A stretch of 64,000 nucleotides of DNA. It comes from a virus. The notes under the pieces are model-generated. The model was not told the origin of the DNA and ran no database searches. It worked only from the letters and a program-made list of their open reading frames with translations. The translations under genes and the position numbers were made by a program. Shown in pieces: positions 43,101-51,715 of the stretch. The stretch covers positions 152,713 through 216,712 of IMG/VR virus record IMGVR_UViG_3300030102_006934; one strand, written 5' to 3'. Numbering within the stretch: position 1 is the first letter of the stretch; the number at the start of each line of letters is the position of its first letter.

Positions 43101-44793
43101 TTCGATTACTGATGAAAGAAACAAAAGAACAACGGCAGATAACGCTTTAGAGTCTAAGATTAATTCTGATATCTCTACTGAAAAGTTAGCTAGAGAAACT
43201 GCTGACCAATCATTAGTAACTAAGATTGATTCTGATATCTCTACTGAGAAATTAGCTAGAGAAACTGCGGACAATTCATTAGAAGCTAAGATTGATTCTG
43301 ATATCTCTACTGAGAAATTAGCTAGAGAAACTGCGGACAATTCATTAGTAACTAAGATTGACACAGATATGTCAAACGAAGTTGTAGCTAGAGAAACATT
43401 AGAAAAAACTTTAGATGCTAAGATTGATTCTGAGATCTCTACTGAGAAATTAGCTAGAGAAACTGCTGACCAATCACTAACAACTAAGATTGATACAGAT
43501 ATGTCAAACGAAGTTGTAGCTAGAGAAGCATTAGAAAAGAACTTAGAGTCTAAGATTGACACTGAGATCTCTACTGAGAGATTAGCTAGAGAAACTGCTG
43601 ATGCTGAATTAAATGGTAAAATCACTGATATAATCTCTAACACAGATGTAACAGCTTTAGATTCATTTAGTGAAGTAAACAACCACTTGAATAGACTAGA
43701 AGATAACCACTTACAATCAATCTCTGTAAATACAGTATCTAATGGTAATGGTGATCTAATAGGTTTATATTCTCAAGCTTGTTTAACTGGATTTAAACAA
43801 GGTACAGTACAAGTCTTTTTAAATGGTCAACTTCTTACTGAAGGGGTAGACTGGCAAGAGGCTGTGGCTTACACTGACTTAAATAGCTTACCTGGAGAAG
43901 GTGTAGCTGTAGGAGCTGTAAAATTACTGTATACTGGTAATGTAAACGATTCTCATGTTATCTACGCTGTAAAACATTCTGATGAAATAGTGTATGGTGG
44001 AACACCAGTAGCTGAAGAACCTAAAAAGGATGAAGGTCCAGGTTATGAAACACCAGCAGGTCCAGGTTATGGAGCACCAGTAGAAAAAAATCCCACACCG
44101 GGAGCGGGAGCTGAAGTACCTAAAGGTCCAGGTTATGGAACAATAGTTGAGGAACCTAAAAAGGATGAAGGTCTTGGTTATGGATACGGATATGGATACG
44201 GATACGGATACGATTCAGTAAAACCTAAACTTTCAGCGGAAGAGGAAGTAAATCAGTGGATGTCAACGTCAATTAATGATTATAGTATGAAACATGGTAC
44301 TCTTCAAAGAGAACCTAACGCTAAAACTATGTTTGACGGAATCATCGATGCGGTAAACCAATCTAAAGGTTATGAAAACGCCAAAAGATGGTTTGGATTC
44401 GTAGGTGTTGTACATGAAGCACTATCTGAAGGGTTAGAGCTAGGATACGATTGGGACACTTTCTTTGATTTATTCGCTGAAGCACTAGGACACCAGTGGA
44501 ACGGTAGTTGGAGTAACCCAGGTAAGGCGTTAGCCGCGGATTTCTTTAATGTTGTTAACAATAAGGAAATTTTCAGTCCAAAATACGTGGAACAAGTTGG
44601 ATCGAAGTGGAATGAGCAAGAGTTAATGAAAACAAATGCACAAAGCTACTTCATGATGACTCAACCTACTACTGGATGGTTTACTCAGGAAGGTCTAGAT
44701 TACTGGAAACCAGGTTCGTTATATAAAACTCATATACAAAATACAGAAAGTACATGGGTTGACTTACCGATTCCATTTGATACTAAAGGATAA
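40174..44793 (+). CDS. Giant trimeric coiled-coil tail fibre protein
   Basis: This 1539-residue protein is built mostly (residues about 70-1150) from a 22-residue unit of the type SLEAKIDSDISTEKLARETA, two 11-residue turns each, the pattern of a long coiled coil. Three similar breaks begin near residues 370, 931 and 1150 (EKGRIDxIL...F.E). After the rod come a fibre module (VQVFLNGQLLTEGVDWQ), a Gly/Pro/Tyr linker with YGYG repeats near 1330, and a C-terminal globular domain (about 1350-1539: MFDGIIDAVNQSKGYENAKR, then Trp-rich sequence) that may bind the receptor. A long fibre of the tail is most likely. Confidence 0.8.
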   Translation: MANTKIVLNRQSDLILNNAKIVDPSGIVKGDLPGLVDDLANLNAADLTEASFRVAKDNSLEAKIDSDVSSARQQLNSAREAGDNSLEAKINADVSTEKAAREAGDLSLTTKVDADVDAEKSARKSADLSLETKVNVDISTEKLARETDVSNEKAAREAGDLSLTTKVDADVSTEKAAREAADLSLTTLVETEMSNEVAAREAGDLSLTTKVDADVSSEKSEREAAVTAEASARVAGDTLLQSNIDTFESRHDSEMSSEISAREAADLAEASSRLAADTILQSNLDTEEAERLADVSTLQLNIDNESSRAQVQEVANADAIAAETSNRIVDVNAEEARAIAAEGSLDTKLGVEENARIAGDANLQSNIDVEKGRIDAILSASTADADSFAEIVQLINAVDTENDNAFASYVLSNDAALSTAIANSEDADEEIESSLSSEVARAEAAESSLDVALAGEASARLAADQAHDAAISQEIVDRTAGDQALQNSLNNEISDRVVADQTQAANLSTEVARAEAAESSLDTALVNEVSSRIADVNAEEARAIAAEGSLVIKIDSDIASEASTRLAADISLTTKVDTEMSSEASSRVAGDNSLEAKIDSDMSSETSSRVAGDNSLEAKIDSDMSTEKLARETADSDEAAARVAGDNSLEAKVNTDISTEKLARETADSSLTTKIDTDMSNEVVAREAADSSLTTKIDVDMSNEVVAREAADSTEAAARVAGDNSLEAKIDADISTEKLARETADNSLEAKIDTDMSNEVVARETADQSLVTKIDTDMSNEVVAREAGDNSLEAKIDADMSDEVVAREAGDNSLEAKIDVSISNEVVARETADSSLTTKIDSDISTEKAARETADSSLVTKIDTDMSNEVVAREAEDKALEAKIDSDISTEKAAREAADLSLTTKIDTDMSNEVVDRKAEDDALEAKINVEKGRIDTILDGSTVDLDQFKEVVSFVEEIDLENDANLLAAVNTINDSITDERNKRTTADNALESKINSDISTEKLARETADQSLVTKIDSDISTEKLARETADNSLEAKIDSDISTEKLARETADNSLVTKIDTDMSNEVVARETLEKTLDAKIDSEISTEKLARETADQSLTTKIDTDMSNEVVAREALEKNLESKIDTEISTERLARETADAELNGKITDIISNTDVTALDSFSEVNNHLNRLEDNHLQSISVNTVSNGNGDLIGLYSQACLTGFKQGTVQVFLNGQLLTEGVDWQEAVAYTDLNSLPGEGVAVGAVKLLYTGNVNDSHVIYAVKHSDEIVYGGTPVAEEPKKDEGPGYETPAGPGYGAPVEKNPTPGAGAEVPKGPGYGTIVEEPKKDEGLGYGYGYGYGYGYDSVKPKLSAEEEVNQWMSTSINDYSMKHGTLQREPNAKTMFDGIIDAVNQSKGYENAKRWFGFVGVVHEALSEGLELGYDWDTFFDLFAEALGHQWNGSWSNPGKALAADFFNVVNNKEIFSPKYVEQVGSKWNEQELMKTNAQSYFMMTQPTTGWFTQEGLDYWKPGSLYKTHIQNTESTWVDLPIPFDTKG
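40380..43620 (+). repeat. Array of 66-base repeats in the coiled-coil fibre gene
   Basis: Roughly 45 partly diverged copies of a 66-base unit (22 codons), some nearly exact, such as the blocks with TCAAACGAAGTTGTAGCTAG at several places between 42200 and 43520. The near-identity at DNA level exceeds what protein selection alone needs, so unequal exchange or gene conversion is likely. Confidence 0.75.
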
Positions 44794-44849
44794 GGTAAAT
44801 GAAACGTTAGTTTTTAATGTAATTATATTGTATAATTTACAACAAATGG

Positions 44850-44875
44850 TATGGGGGTGTGTAAACACCCCCATA
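44850..44875 (+). terminator. Strong intrinsic terminator of the giant fibre gene
   Basis: TATGGGGGTGT (44850-44860) and ACACCCCCATA (44865-44875) form an 11-pair stem with a GTAA loop, followed by TTTATTT. It lies 57 bases after the fibre stop. The 3' arm overlaps a further ATATTTATT copy (44873-44881). Confidence 0.85.
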
Positions 44876-44901
44876 TTTATTTACCATTACTAATTTAATA
44901 A

Positions 44902-44910
44902 ATATTTATT
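44902..44910 (+). promoter_or_regulatory. Late-promoter-like element ATATTTATT
   Basis: Plus-strand copy 17 bases before the GT4 start at 44928, after the fibre terminator. A second copy is at 44873-44881. Confidence 0.55.
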
Positions 44911-44927
44911 GTTAAACACTTATAGAT

Positions 44928-46046
44928 ATGTCTACTCAAAAAGAAAATAAAATGAACCTTTTAATATGGACTAGAACTGGGGAAAGTCTAAAAATAATAA
45001 ATGAGTCTTTGGAAAAAGAATTTAAAGAAAAATATAACCTTTTAAATTATACTAAAAGGGGTGATATATTGTTAATGCACCACATTCATTTAGACGATTT
45101 ATCTAAATTCAGTAGAAGAATACTTATTCAACCAATGGACGGAACTGTTATACATCCACATATTATAGAAAAAATTAATAATTTTCATTACATAGTTACA
45201 CCATCTAATATTGGTAAAGAATTATTAGAAAACAATGGAGTTACTAAGCCTATTAAAGTAATACCTAATTATTATGATGATAACTTATTGGGTGATGACA
45301 ATGGTTTCTTTTCTAGTTTATTTAATGAAAAAAAATATACTTTCTATACAGAATCTACTGCTACACATAGAAAGAATATTAATAGGACATTAAGAAATTT
45401 TTTAAAAGAATTTACTGAAAAAGATAATGTTAGGTTAGTGATAAAATTAAATGAGGTATCAAAAAGTAGAGTTTCAGTACTTAAAAAACTATTAAAAAAA
45501 TACCCAAATCACCCAGAAGTAATTATTATAAATAAAAAGTTACCTAAAGAATATCTATACTCAATAAAAAAAGGTATAGATTGTTATATTTGTTTATCGT
45601 ATATGGAAGGATTTTGTATTCCATTATTAGATGCTGTAGTGTTAAAAAAAGATATAATTACTTTAGATACTAAAATCAGTGGTTATAGGGATTTTATAAA
45701 TAAAGATAACTCTATTTTATTACCAGTGAAAGAGATATCTACGTTTTTATCTCCAGGAGATGAATGGATTTATTCGAAAAATTCCAAATGGGAGAACGTT
45801 GATTATGTCGAATATAGAAAAGCTTTAAGGACTGCATTTAATGGTGAATATACTTTCAATAAAAATCAAGACTATAGTCAATATAGTCAAAAAAATGTTA
45901 TGAGCCAATACAATGAACTACTAGATGTTGTTTCCAATGAAGTACTAGAAAGGGAAATGAAAATTAAAGAATTAGCACAACTTAGATATGATGAACATTT
46001 TAGTAAGTTTAGAATGAATCCTAATTTAAATAGAAGAATAGATTAA
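44928..46046 (+). CDS. GT4-like glycosyltransferase
   Basis: This 372-residue protein has a short first half (NLLIWTRTGESLKIINESLE; RGDILLMHHIHLDD; YIVTPSNIGKELL) and a GT-B donor half with YFTYTES-like TFYTESTATHRKNINRTL, LVIKLNEVSKSR, and CYICLSYMEGFCIPLLDAVV (about 223-242), the GT4 signature. The ATG at 44952 (MNLLIWTR) is an alternative start. It converges with the GT32 gene, with a four-base overlap of stops. It opens the second glycan island. Confidence 0.75.
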   Translation: MSTQKENKMNLLIWTRTGESLKIINESLEKEFKEKYNLLNYTKRGDILLMHHIHLDDLSKFSRRILIQPMDGTVIHPHIIEKINNFHYIVTPSNIGKELLENNGVTKPIKVIPNYYDDNLLGDDNGFFSSLFNEKKYTFYTESTATHRKNINRTLRNFLKEFTEKDNVRLVIKLNEVSKSRVSVLKKLLKKYPNHPEVIIINKKLPKEYLYSIKKGIDCYICLSYMEGFCIPLLDAVVLKKDIITLDTKISGYRDFINKDNSILLPVKEISTFLSPGDEWIYSKNSKWENVDYVEYRKALRTAFNGEYTFNKNQDYSQYSQKNVMSQYNELLDVVSNEVLEREMKIKELAQLRYDEHFSKFRMNPNLNRRID

Positions 46047-46861
46047 TTAAACACTCTTTTACCGTACCAAAGTTGGTGGTAGTGTGTATTACCTCCATCG
46101 TATAATAAACTTTGGTGGTTATCAATTTTAGGTTTTCCTATTATTTCACCATTCCTTTCGTCAAAAATCATTTTTCTACCTATTTCATCGAGTCTATAGT
46201 CTAAAATTAAAGAATCATTATTTTCTTTTAATCTAATCTCTTTTGGTGTATTACTTTTGTAAGTTTTAAGATTAATAGTAGTACCTTTAAAAACCCCCAT
46301 AAACGCCTGACCTAAAGCTACTGGACCAGTTATACCCAAAGTAGAGTGAGTATAATTTTCTTCTTCTATATTTTTTTTAGCTATTTCCGTTACTCGATAT
46401 ACTACGGGGTCTAATGGTTTTACACACATTAATGCATTATATAAACCTAATTTATCACTCAAACTATCCCTACATAAAACCCTGTCAAAACCACTACATA
46501 TATTATTATATGGTACATATATTTCTTGTGTCATATCACCATAACATCCCCCATATTTGTAGAGTAATAAGTACCTAAATAAATCGGCTTTGTAAGCAGT
46601 AGGTATTAATTTATTGTAGTGTAGTAAGTAACTGGGGTTAAAATCTTTAATGAAATTATAACAATCATCGTTATCAAAATAAACAAAATCATAATCAGGG
46701 TTTAACTTAATGGTATCTTTGTAAACCCCCATAACTACGTTAGGTATATCTTCTATTGCCCACTTACCAGTTCTAAAAATTATTTTAGGTATCTCGTCAA
46801 CAAATATATCTACTTTGTCATATTTTTTGATGAACTGTCTATATGTTATTAAACCTGACAT
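46043..46861 (-). CDS. GT32-like glycosyltransferase with DxT variant
   Basis: The 272-residue protein has the GT32 layout: IPKIIFRTGKW (about 24-34), LNPDYDFVYFDNDDCYNFI, IPTAYKADLFRYLLLYKYGG and then YGDMTQEIY, where family members usually have DxD. The C-terminal ITGPVALGQAF is also typical. DxT is shared with the enzyme at 49319-50050, so it may be a true subgroup. It overlaps the DUF2827 gene by 13 bases. Confidence 0.75.
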   Translation of the reverse strand: MSGLITYRQFIKKYDKVDIFVDEIPKIIFRTGKWAIEDIPNVVMGVYKDTIKLNPDYDFVYFDNDDCYNFIKDFNPSYLLHYNKLIPTAYKADLFRYLLLYKYGGCYGDMTQEIYVPYNNICSGFDRVLCRDSLSDKLGLYNALMCVKPLDPVVYRVTEIAKKNIEEENYTHSTLGITGPVALGQAFMGVFKGTTINLKTYKSNTPKEIRLKENNDSLILDYRLDEIGRKMIFDERNGEIIGKPKIDNHQSLLYDGGNTHYHQLWYGKRVFN

Positions 46862-48039
46862 TCATCGTACAAATTAGTTTTATAATTATATACCATTTCA
46901 CTATTTCCACCTTTCCATAAATTTTCTATTAAAGTATCGTAAGCTTCTATTATGTTTTCATTTTCAGTGTGGTATCTTTGTAACACTAAATCATTTTTCT
47001 CATTGTATGAATCTAAATTTTTATCATGATTCTCTAATATGTACGATAACATTTTAGCTCCCTCTATTGTGTCAGAACCTTCGTAATAATAACCTAAGTC
47101 AGCACACATATAAGCGTTGTGTAAGACGGGATAACCTAAATAAACGGCATCTAAATAAAGGTAGTTTAATGGGTTTAAAATTTGATGGCATACTAATATA
47201 TCTAGGTGTTGTGTTAGAACATACGCTGTCTGATATCTAGCTTCGGCAGATATTTTATCGTCCTTAAAAAGGTCAAAAGTTTTTATAAATGACATAAAGA
47301 GTTTATCTTCTTTAAGTTTAGTAGCATTTGTTATTCTCAATTTATCTATATAATTCTTACCAACCAGACCACGATAACATTCCTCGACTATCATAGTTGG
47401 TATTAAACAAAATTTTACGATATTTAAATTGGGTTCCATTATACCTATAATTTTCTTTTCTTTAGTATTATCGTATTGCCAACCTTTTTTATATATATTT
47501 TTTCTAAAACCAGACTCTATTTCAACAGTTTTTTCATGTAGGAATTTTTGGTTCCATAAAAAGGGTACCATTAAAGCATTCGTTCTATGTAAAGTTTTAT
47601 AATAACCGTTATTAACTTCATGTTGTTGCGGTACATACCATAATTCATCTAATTCTTGTTCAAACTCACCAGTATTACTACCTTCACTAAATAATATTTC
47701 TTCCATGGATAAAACATAGTTATTACCACATTTATATGAAACAACCTTTTTGTCACCACTTTCTCTGAATTTTTTTAAATCACTATCCAACATTTGGCCA
47801 CCCATAGATATAATTAAATCCATTTCCATAAATTTGTTTTTAACATAAAAAATATCAATATCTTTTAAGTAGTATGGTTTTTTCGTGAAATCAACGTCAA
47901 ATATGTTCAATATACATATTTCATATTTTTTTTTGGATCTTTTAAGTAGGTCCACTAACATTAGGACATTCTGTTTGATTCCGTTTGTCCAAATTGATTC
48001 GTCATTAGTTTTTAATCCTAAAGTTATACCTATTTTCAT
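46849..48039 (-). CDS. DUF2827 glycosyltransferase-like protein
   Basis: This 396-residue protein starts MKIGITLGLKTNDESIWTNG and contains QNVLMLVDLLKRS, DLIISMGGQMLDS, ELWYVPQQHE and NALMVPFLWN, the markers of DUF2827, a family found in capsule and O-antigen loci and thought to be GT-B glycosyltransferases. The C-terminal half has LNPLNYLYLDAVYLGYPVLH, a donor-site-like motif. Its partner gene is the GT32 downstream. Confidence 0.75.
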   Translation of the reverse strand: MKIGITLGLKTNDESIWTNGIKQNVLMLVDLLKRSKKKYEICILNIFDVDFTKKPYYLKDIDIFYVKNKFMEMDLIISMGGQMLDSDLKKFRESGDKKVVSYKCGNNYVLSMEEILFSEGSNTGEFEQELDELWYVPQQHEVNNGYYKTLHRTNALMVPFLWNQKFLHEKTVEIESGFRKNIYKKGWQYDNTKEKKIIGIMEPNLNIVKFCLIPTMIVEECYRGLVGKNYIDKLRITNATKLKEDKLFMSFIKTFDLFKDDKISAEARYQTAYVLTQHLDILVCHQILNPLNYLYLDAVYLGYPVLHNAYMCADLGYYYEGSDTIEGAKMLSYILENHDKNLDSYNEKNDLVLQRYHTENENIIEAYDTLIENLWKGGNSEMVYNYKTNLYDECQV

Positions 48040-48062
48040 TTTTTAAATATTATTTTATTTGG

Positions 48063-48614
48063 TTATCTATTATTATTGCAAAATCTTATAAATCTATCTA
48101 CTATTTCTTTTTTCTCCCCCTCTGTTTTTGAATTTATCCAAATCCATATAAAAGATTCTTCTATCTTCTTAATTTCAGACTTTTTAATTTCTATAAGTTT
48201 GTTGAACAAATCTAGTTCTAAATCAGATACCTCGACATCGATATCCAATTTTTCACAAATGATATATAACTCCAAAACATCATTTAAATTATTAGCTCTC
48301 GTAGCTTCTAAATAATAATTATTTAATACCCCTGAATTTACTTTATCGGGGTGAGTTTGTTTAACAATTTCTCTATATATTTTTTTTATTTTACTTTTGG
48401 TTTGGTTTGGTATATTTTCGTTTTTTATTTTAACCTCTTCTTTCTTAATAGGACCATTCTCCTGATTATCTTTTTTTTCCTTAGTGAAAGTTTCCTTTAG
48501 GAATTCTTCTCGATACTCATCTACCATATTATTCTTTAATTCATAATCGGTATTTAACAAGTTATACTCTTGTATTATTCTTTGTATTTGTAATTTTTTT
48601 ATTTTATAGTTCAC
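48063..48614 (-). CDS. J-domain-like helical protein
   Basis: This 183-residue protein has KIKKIYREIVKQTHPDKVNS near residue 80, with the HPD tripeptide of J domains between two helices, and NNYYLEATRANNLNDVLELY afterwards. It has no Gly/Phe or zinc part, so it could recruit the host Hsp70 (DnaK) in virion assembly. The start is GTG only three bases after a promoter-like element, which is suspiciously close; a later ATG (about residue 26) is possible. Confidence 0.6.
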   Translation of the reverse strand: MNYKIKKLQIQRIIQEYNLLNTDYELKNNMVDEYREEFLKETFTKEKKDNQENGPIKKEEVKIKNENIPNQTKSKIKKIYREIVKQTHPDKVNSGVLNNYYLEATRANNLNDVLELYIICEKLDIDVEVSDLELDLFNKLIEIKKSEIKKIEESFIWIWINSKTEGEKKEIVDRFIRFCNNNR

Positions 48615-48617
48615 GTC

Positions 48618-48626
48618 TATAAATAT
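48618..48626 (-). promoter_or_regulatory. Late-promoter-like element ATATTTATA
   Basis: Minus-strand copy three bases before the GTG at 48614. Transcripts would be leaderless or would start inside the called gene, so the true start may be later. Confidence 0.45.
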
Positions 48627-48658
48627 TTTAATAAAACTGAATATTCATTTTTTTTTAG

Positions 48659-48667
48659 ATATTTATA
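48659..48667 (+). promoter_or_regulatory. Late-promoter-like element ATATTTATA
   Basis: Plus-strand copy 22 bases before the ATG at 48690, back to back with the minus-strand copy at 48618; together they make a divergent promoter pair for the second glycan island. Confidence 0.6.
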
Positions 48668-48689
48668 GTATATATAAAAACAAATTAAA

Positions 48690-49322
48690 ATGGTAGAATT
48701 TAAATACGCTTGTCCCATAGGTAATTATTGTTTTTCAGCGGCTTTACTTAACATGATAAAGTCTAGGGAGATGGCCCTCCCCTTTGATTGGTTATTTACT
48801 ACACCAAAATTTACTACAGAAATATTAAAAAATGACTTCCAAGATTTTTTAGATCCTAAATATTATACAGATATAGCATTAAACGAACCAGATAATGAAA
48901 GACAAGCGGGTCACACTTTGTATCATGAAAACTTTTTTAACCACAAAGATCCAAGACAAAAATTAGACTATGATTACTATGTTAGATGTGTTGATAGGTT
49001 TAGGGAATTCATAAAATTAAAGGGTAAAAAGTTATTTATATGTTCTTACAAAAATTTAGAAAGTAAGATGGATGATTCGGTAATGTCTGAGATTTTCGAA
49101 TTAAACAAAACATTATCAGATATAACTCAAGATCACCACCTTTTATGTCATATTAATTACCCAAATAATGAAGATTTAAAACATGAAATAACAAAAATGG
49201 GTAATATTACTTTTTTTGAATTGTACACAAAAGAGAATAATCATGGTTTAGGGTACGCTAACAATGAAGATAACGAATGCTTTTTTGAAGTATTTAATAG
49301 TTTGTTTAAACATAAAAAATGA
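48690..49322 (+). CDS. DUF1796-like putative papain-fold protein
   Basis: This 210-residue protein shows the DUF1796 pattern: YCFSAALLNMIKSREMALPFDWLFTTP (Cys15 after GNYC, Pro-Phe-Asp-Trp motif), HENFFNHKD (His near residue 78) and YVRCVDRFREFIKLKGKKLFI. The family is annotated as putative papain-like cysteine peptidase and is often found in polysaccharide loci, where a role in sugar modification is possible. It overlaps the GT32 gene by four bases. Confidence 0.65.
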   Translation: MVEFKYACPIGNYCFSAALLNMIKSREMALPFDWLFTTPKFTTEILKNDFQDFLDPKYYTDIALNEPDNERQAGHTLYHENFFNHKDPRQKLDYDYYVRCVDRFREFIKLKGKKLFICSYKNLESKMDDSVMSEIFELNKTLSDITQDHHLLCHINYPNNEDLKHEITKMGNITFFELYTKENNHGLGYANNEDNECFFEVFNSLFKHKK

Positions 49323-50050
49323 TACCAAAAATAATATATAAAACTGGTCCTTTTGAAAAATCAAATTTACCCAATGAAATAGAAACTATTTTCAATAAAA
49401 CCATAAAAGACAATCCAGAATGTGAATTAGTTTATTTTGATGACGTACAGTGTTTGGAATTTATTACAAAAAATTTTAATAGTAGAATTTTAAAAACTTA
49501 TAATTCATTAGTACCTACAGCTTACAAAGCAGATTTATTTAGATATTGTGTGCTTTACCAAAAAGGTGGGATTTGGAGTGACTTAACTCAGACATTTATT
49601 GAACCTATAAATAGTTTTATAGACTTTGAAAAAGATGATTTTATACTAGTTGAGGGTGGTTACATTCCTTGTGCTGAAAAAAGGGGGGTTGAGATAGCTT
49701 TTATGGCCTCTAAACCTAAAAATGAAATTTATTTAAAAGCAATAGAACAAATAATAAAAAACGTAGAATCTAATTATTATGGGTGTAGTTCATTTAACCC
49801 AACGGGACCCATTATGTTTAGGGAATTAATAGAGTCTGGTGGTGTCACTTATAAATTAGGTTTTAAATTTGAGAGACTTGATGATAACTCTAGTAACAAT
49901 GACTTTATTTGTTACGAAAATAGGTTTAACGGTGATAAGAAAATAATCATAAAAACTAGAACTATTAACCATAGTAAATATCTATATTACGAAGCAAATA
50001 AACCACACTACTCTGAATTACATAGAGATAAAAAAATATACAAAAAATGA
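49319..50050 (+). CDS. GT32-like glycosyltransferase with DxT variant
   Basis: The 243-residue protein has IPKIIYKTGPFEKSNLPNEI at the start, CELVYFDDVQCLEFI, LVPTAYKADLFRYCVLYQKG and GIWSDLTQTFIEP, in which the usual DxD is DLT. SFNPTGPIMFRELI is the conserved C-terminal motif. It is closely similar in layout to 46043-46861 on the other strand and the two are probably paralogs. It overlaps both neighbours by four bases. Confidence 0.75.
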   Translation: MIPKIIYKTGPFEKSNLPNEIETIFNKTIKDNPECELVYFDDVQCLEFITKNFNSRILKTYNSLVPTAYKADLFRYCVLYQKGGIWSDLTQTFIEPINSFIDFEKDDFILVEGGYIPCAEKRGVEIAFMASKPKNEIYLKAIEQIIKNVESNYYGCSSFNPTGPIMFRELIESGGVTYKLGFKFERLDDNSSNNDFICYENRFNGDKKIIIKTRTINHSKYLYYEANKPHYSELHRDKKIYKK

Positions 50051-50790
50051 TACCAAAAACAATATTTCAAACACATAAATCCATGACTTATGTTATGGAT
50101 AATAATAGGTTATTCGATTGCTACCAATCTTGGGATGTAAAAGGTTATACCCATAAGTTTTTTGATGATAAAAAAGCTGATGATTTTATGAAGGAAAATT
50201 TTAATGATATATATGAAATTTACCATAATCTACCTCTACCAGTGATGAAAGCTGATCTATGGAGGTATTGTGTTATATACCATTATGGGGGTATATATGC
50301 TGATATGGATACTATATTTATAGGGGATGACTTAGATTCCCTATTTCAAAAAGAATCAGATTTAATTTTAACACCAGAATATCCACGTAATGAGGCTTTA
50401 TGTCAGTGGGTTTTTGCGGCACCTAAAGGAAGTCCTTTATTAAAAAGTGTGATTGATGAGTCTGTTAAAAGAATTAAAGAGTGTAATGATTTCAAATATG
50501 AACACATGGTACATAACTTAACTGGACCTAAAGTTTTTACAGAGTCTATAGAAAACTATTTAAAAGAAAATAATTTAACGGTTTTTGATGGAACTGATAA
50601 AAATCAGTATGTTAATGAGTATAAAAATAAAGTTATGTATGTACATGACTCTCATTGGTTGTATAATAATCATGTTGAACATGTCTACAGTGGCCAATGG
50701 GAAGGTGGTTGGATAACTGATGTAAATGAATTTACTGGTATAGAACATATAAAAATAACCTTGGATAAAGAAGGCAAATCTAAAGAATAG
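50047..50790 (+). CDS. GT32 glycosyltransferase with intact DxD
   Basis: This 247-residue protein opens MIPKTIFQTHKSMTYVMDNN, has LPVMKADLWRYCVIYHYGG and GIYADMDTIF, a standard DxD, then LTGPKVFTESIENYL. Near the end HDSHWLYNNHVEHVYSGQWE fits a conserved GT32 C-terminal region. It is part of a row of three GT32 genes whose starts and stops overlap or nearly touch, probably acting one after another on one glycan. Confidence 0.8.
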   Translation: MIPKTIFQTHKSMTYVMDNNRLFDCYQSWDVKGYTHKFFDDKKADDFMKENFNDIYEIYHNLPLPVMKADLWRYCVIYHYGGIYADMDTIFIGDDLDSLFQKESDLILTPEYPRNEALCQWVFAAPKGSPLLKSVIDESVKRIKECNDFKYEHMVHNLTGPKVFTESIENYLKENNLTVFDGTDKNQYVNEYKNKVMYVHDSHWLYNNHVEHVYSGQWEGGWITDVNEFTGIEHIKITLDKEGKSKE

Positions 50791-50794
50791 AAAA

Positions 50795-51700
50795 ATGGAG
50801 TTACCCAAAAAGATACATTTAACATGTCCTAATAAGAATAAAATAGAAAACCCTATATGGGTGGAGTGTTTAAATAAGTATTATGAACTTTATGATGACT
50901 ATGAAATAATTTTATATGATGACTCTGATATCTATGACATAATTGATGAGTATTACCCACTATTTTTAGAAAAAATTAAAAAAATAAGTGTCGGAGCTGT
51001 TTTATCAGATTTATTTAGATATCTAATACTTTATTTAGAAGGTGGTATTTATTCTGATTTAGATTGTTTACCACTAAAAAAAATAGACCCTTTACTAGAC
51101 GTAAATTATAGATACTTTCATGGAGATGAAAATAGGGGTAATAATTTATTTGTTTATGAAAATAATGAAAACATCATAGATAGTAGGTGGGATTTTTGTA
51201 GTAATGTATGTGATAATAGTGTTGAGTTAGATTATGACCATTATTTAGGGATGAAAACATTAAAATGTTTGGGTCATAATATAGACATTAAAAATACATC
51301 GACTATTTTATCTTATGAAGTACATAATGATTGGCATCAAGTTGATCAAAATTTACTAAAAAATCAAAAAATTTGTTATAAAAATTTAGGAATAGCACAA
51401 TGGTTTATTATAACAGAACCTAAACAAGAAATATTTTTAAAAATGTTTATGTCCTGCATGGATAATTTAGATGACCTAGTAGATATAAAAAAAAACATGG
51501 TTAACGTTAATAGAGATGATTATCATTACAATATTATATCTAAAACTGGTCCACTAGCTTTCACTAAAATGGTGGTTGATAATATGCATGATAAAATTAA
51601 AATATTACCTTCTGATTTTTTTTGTGGGGGTTCTTGGAAGAAAGTTCCTTTTACAAAAAACTCTTACATATCACATAAATTCACATCTAGTTGGTTATAA
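50795..51700 (+). CDS. GT32 glycosyltransferase with intact DxD
   Basis: This 301-residue protein begins ELPKKIHLTCPNKNKIENPI and has YDDYEIILYDDSDIYDII, VGAVLSDLFRYLILYLEGG and GIYSDLDCLPL with the DxD metal site. ISKTGPLAFTKMVVDNM is the C-terminal motif. It is longer than the other three through a Cys/Asn-rich insert (about 110-160). It follows the previous gene by four bases. Confidence 0.8.
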   Translation: MELPKKIHLTCPNKNKIENPIWVECLNKYYELYDDYEIILYDDSDIYDIIDEYYPLFLEKIKKISVGAVLSDLFRYLILYLEGGIYSDLDCLPLKKIDPLLDVNYRYFHGDENRGNNLFVYENNENIIDSRWDFCSNVCDNSVELDYDHYLGMKTLKCLGHNIDIKNTSTILSYEVHNDWHQVDQNLLKNQKICYKNLGIAQWFIITEPKQEIFLKMFMSCMDNLDDLVDIKKNMVNVNRDDYHYNIISKTGPLAFTKMVVDNMHDKIKILPSDFFCGGSWKKVPFTKNSYISHKFTSSWL

Positions 51701-51715
51701 CACTTAATAAAAAAA

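Noticed and set aside
40380-43620. CRISPR-like array of regular repeats
   Set aside because: The 66-base units are in frame, code a continuous coiled coil and have no unique spacers.
43014-43682. 222-residue minus-strand ORF
   Set aside because: Repeat-derived antisense frame of the fibre gene with the same low-complexity pattern.
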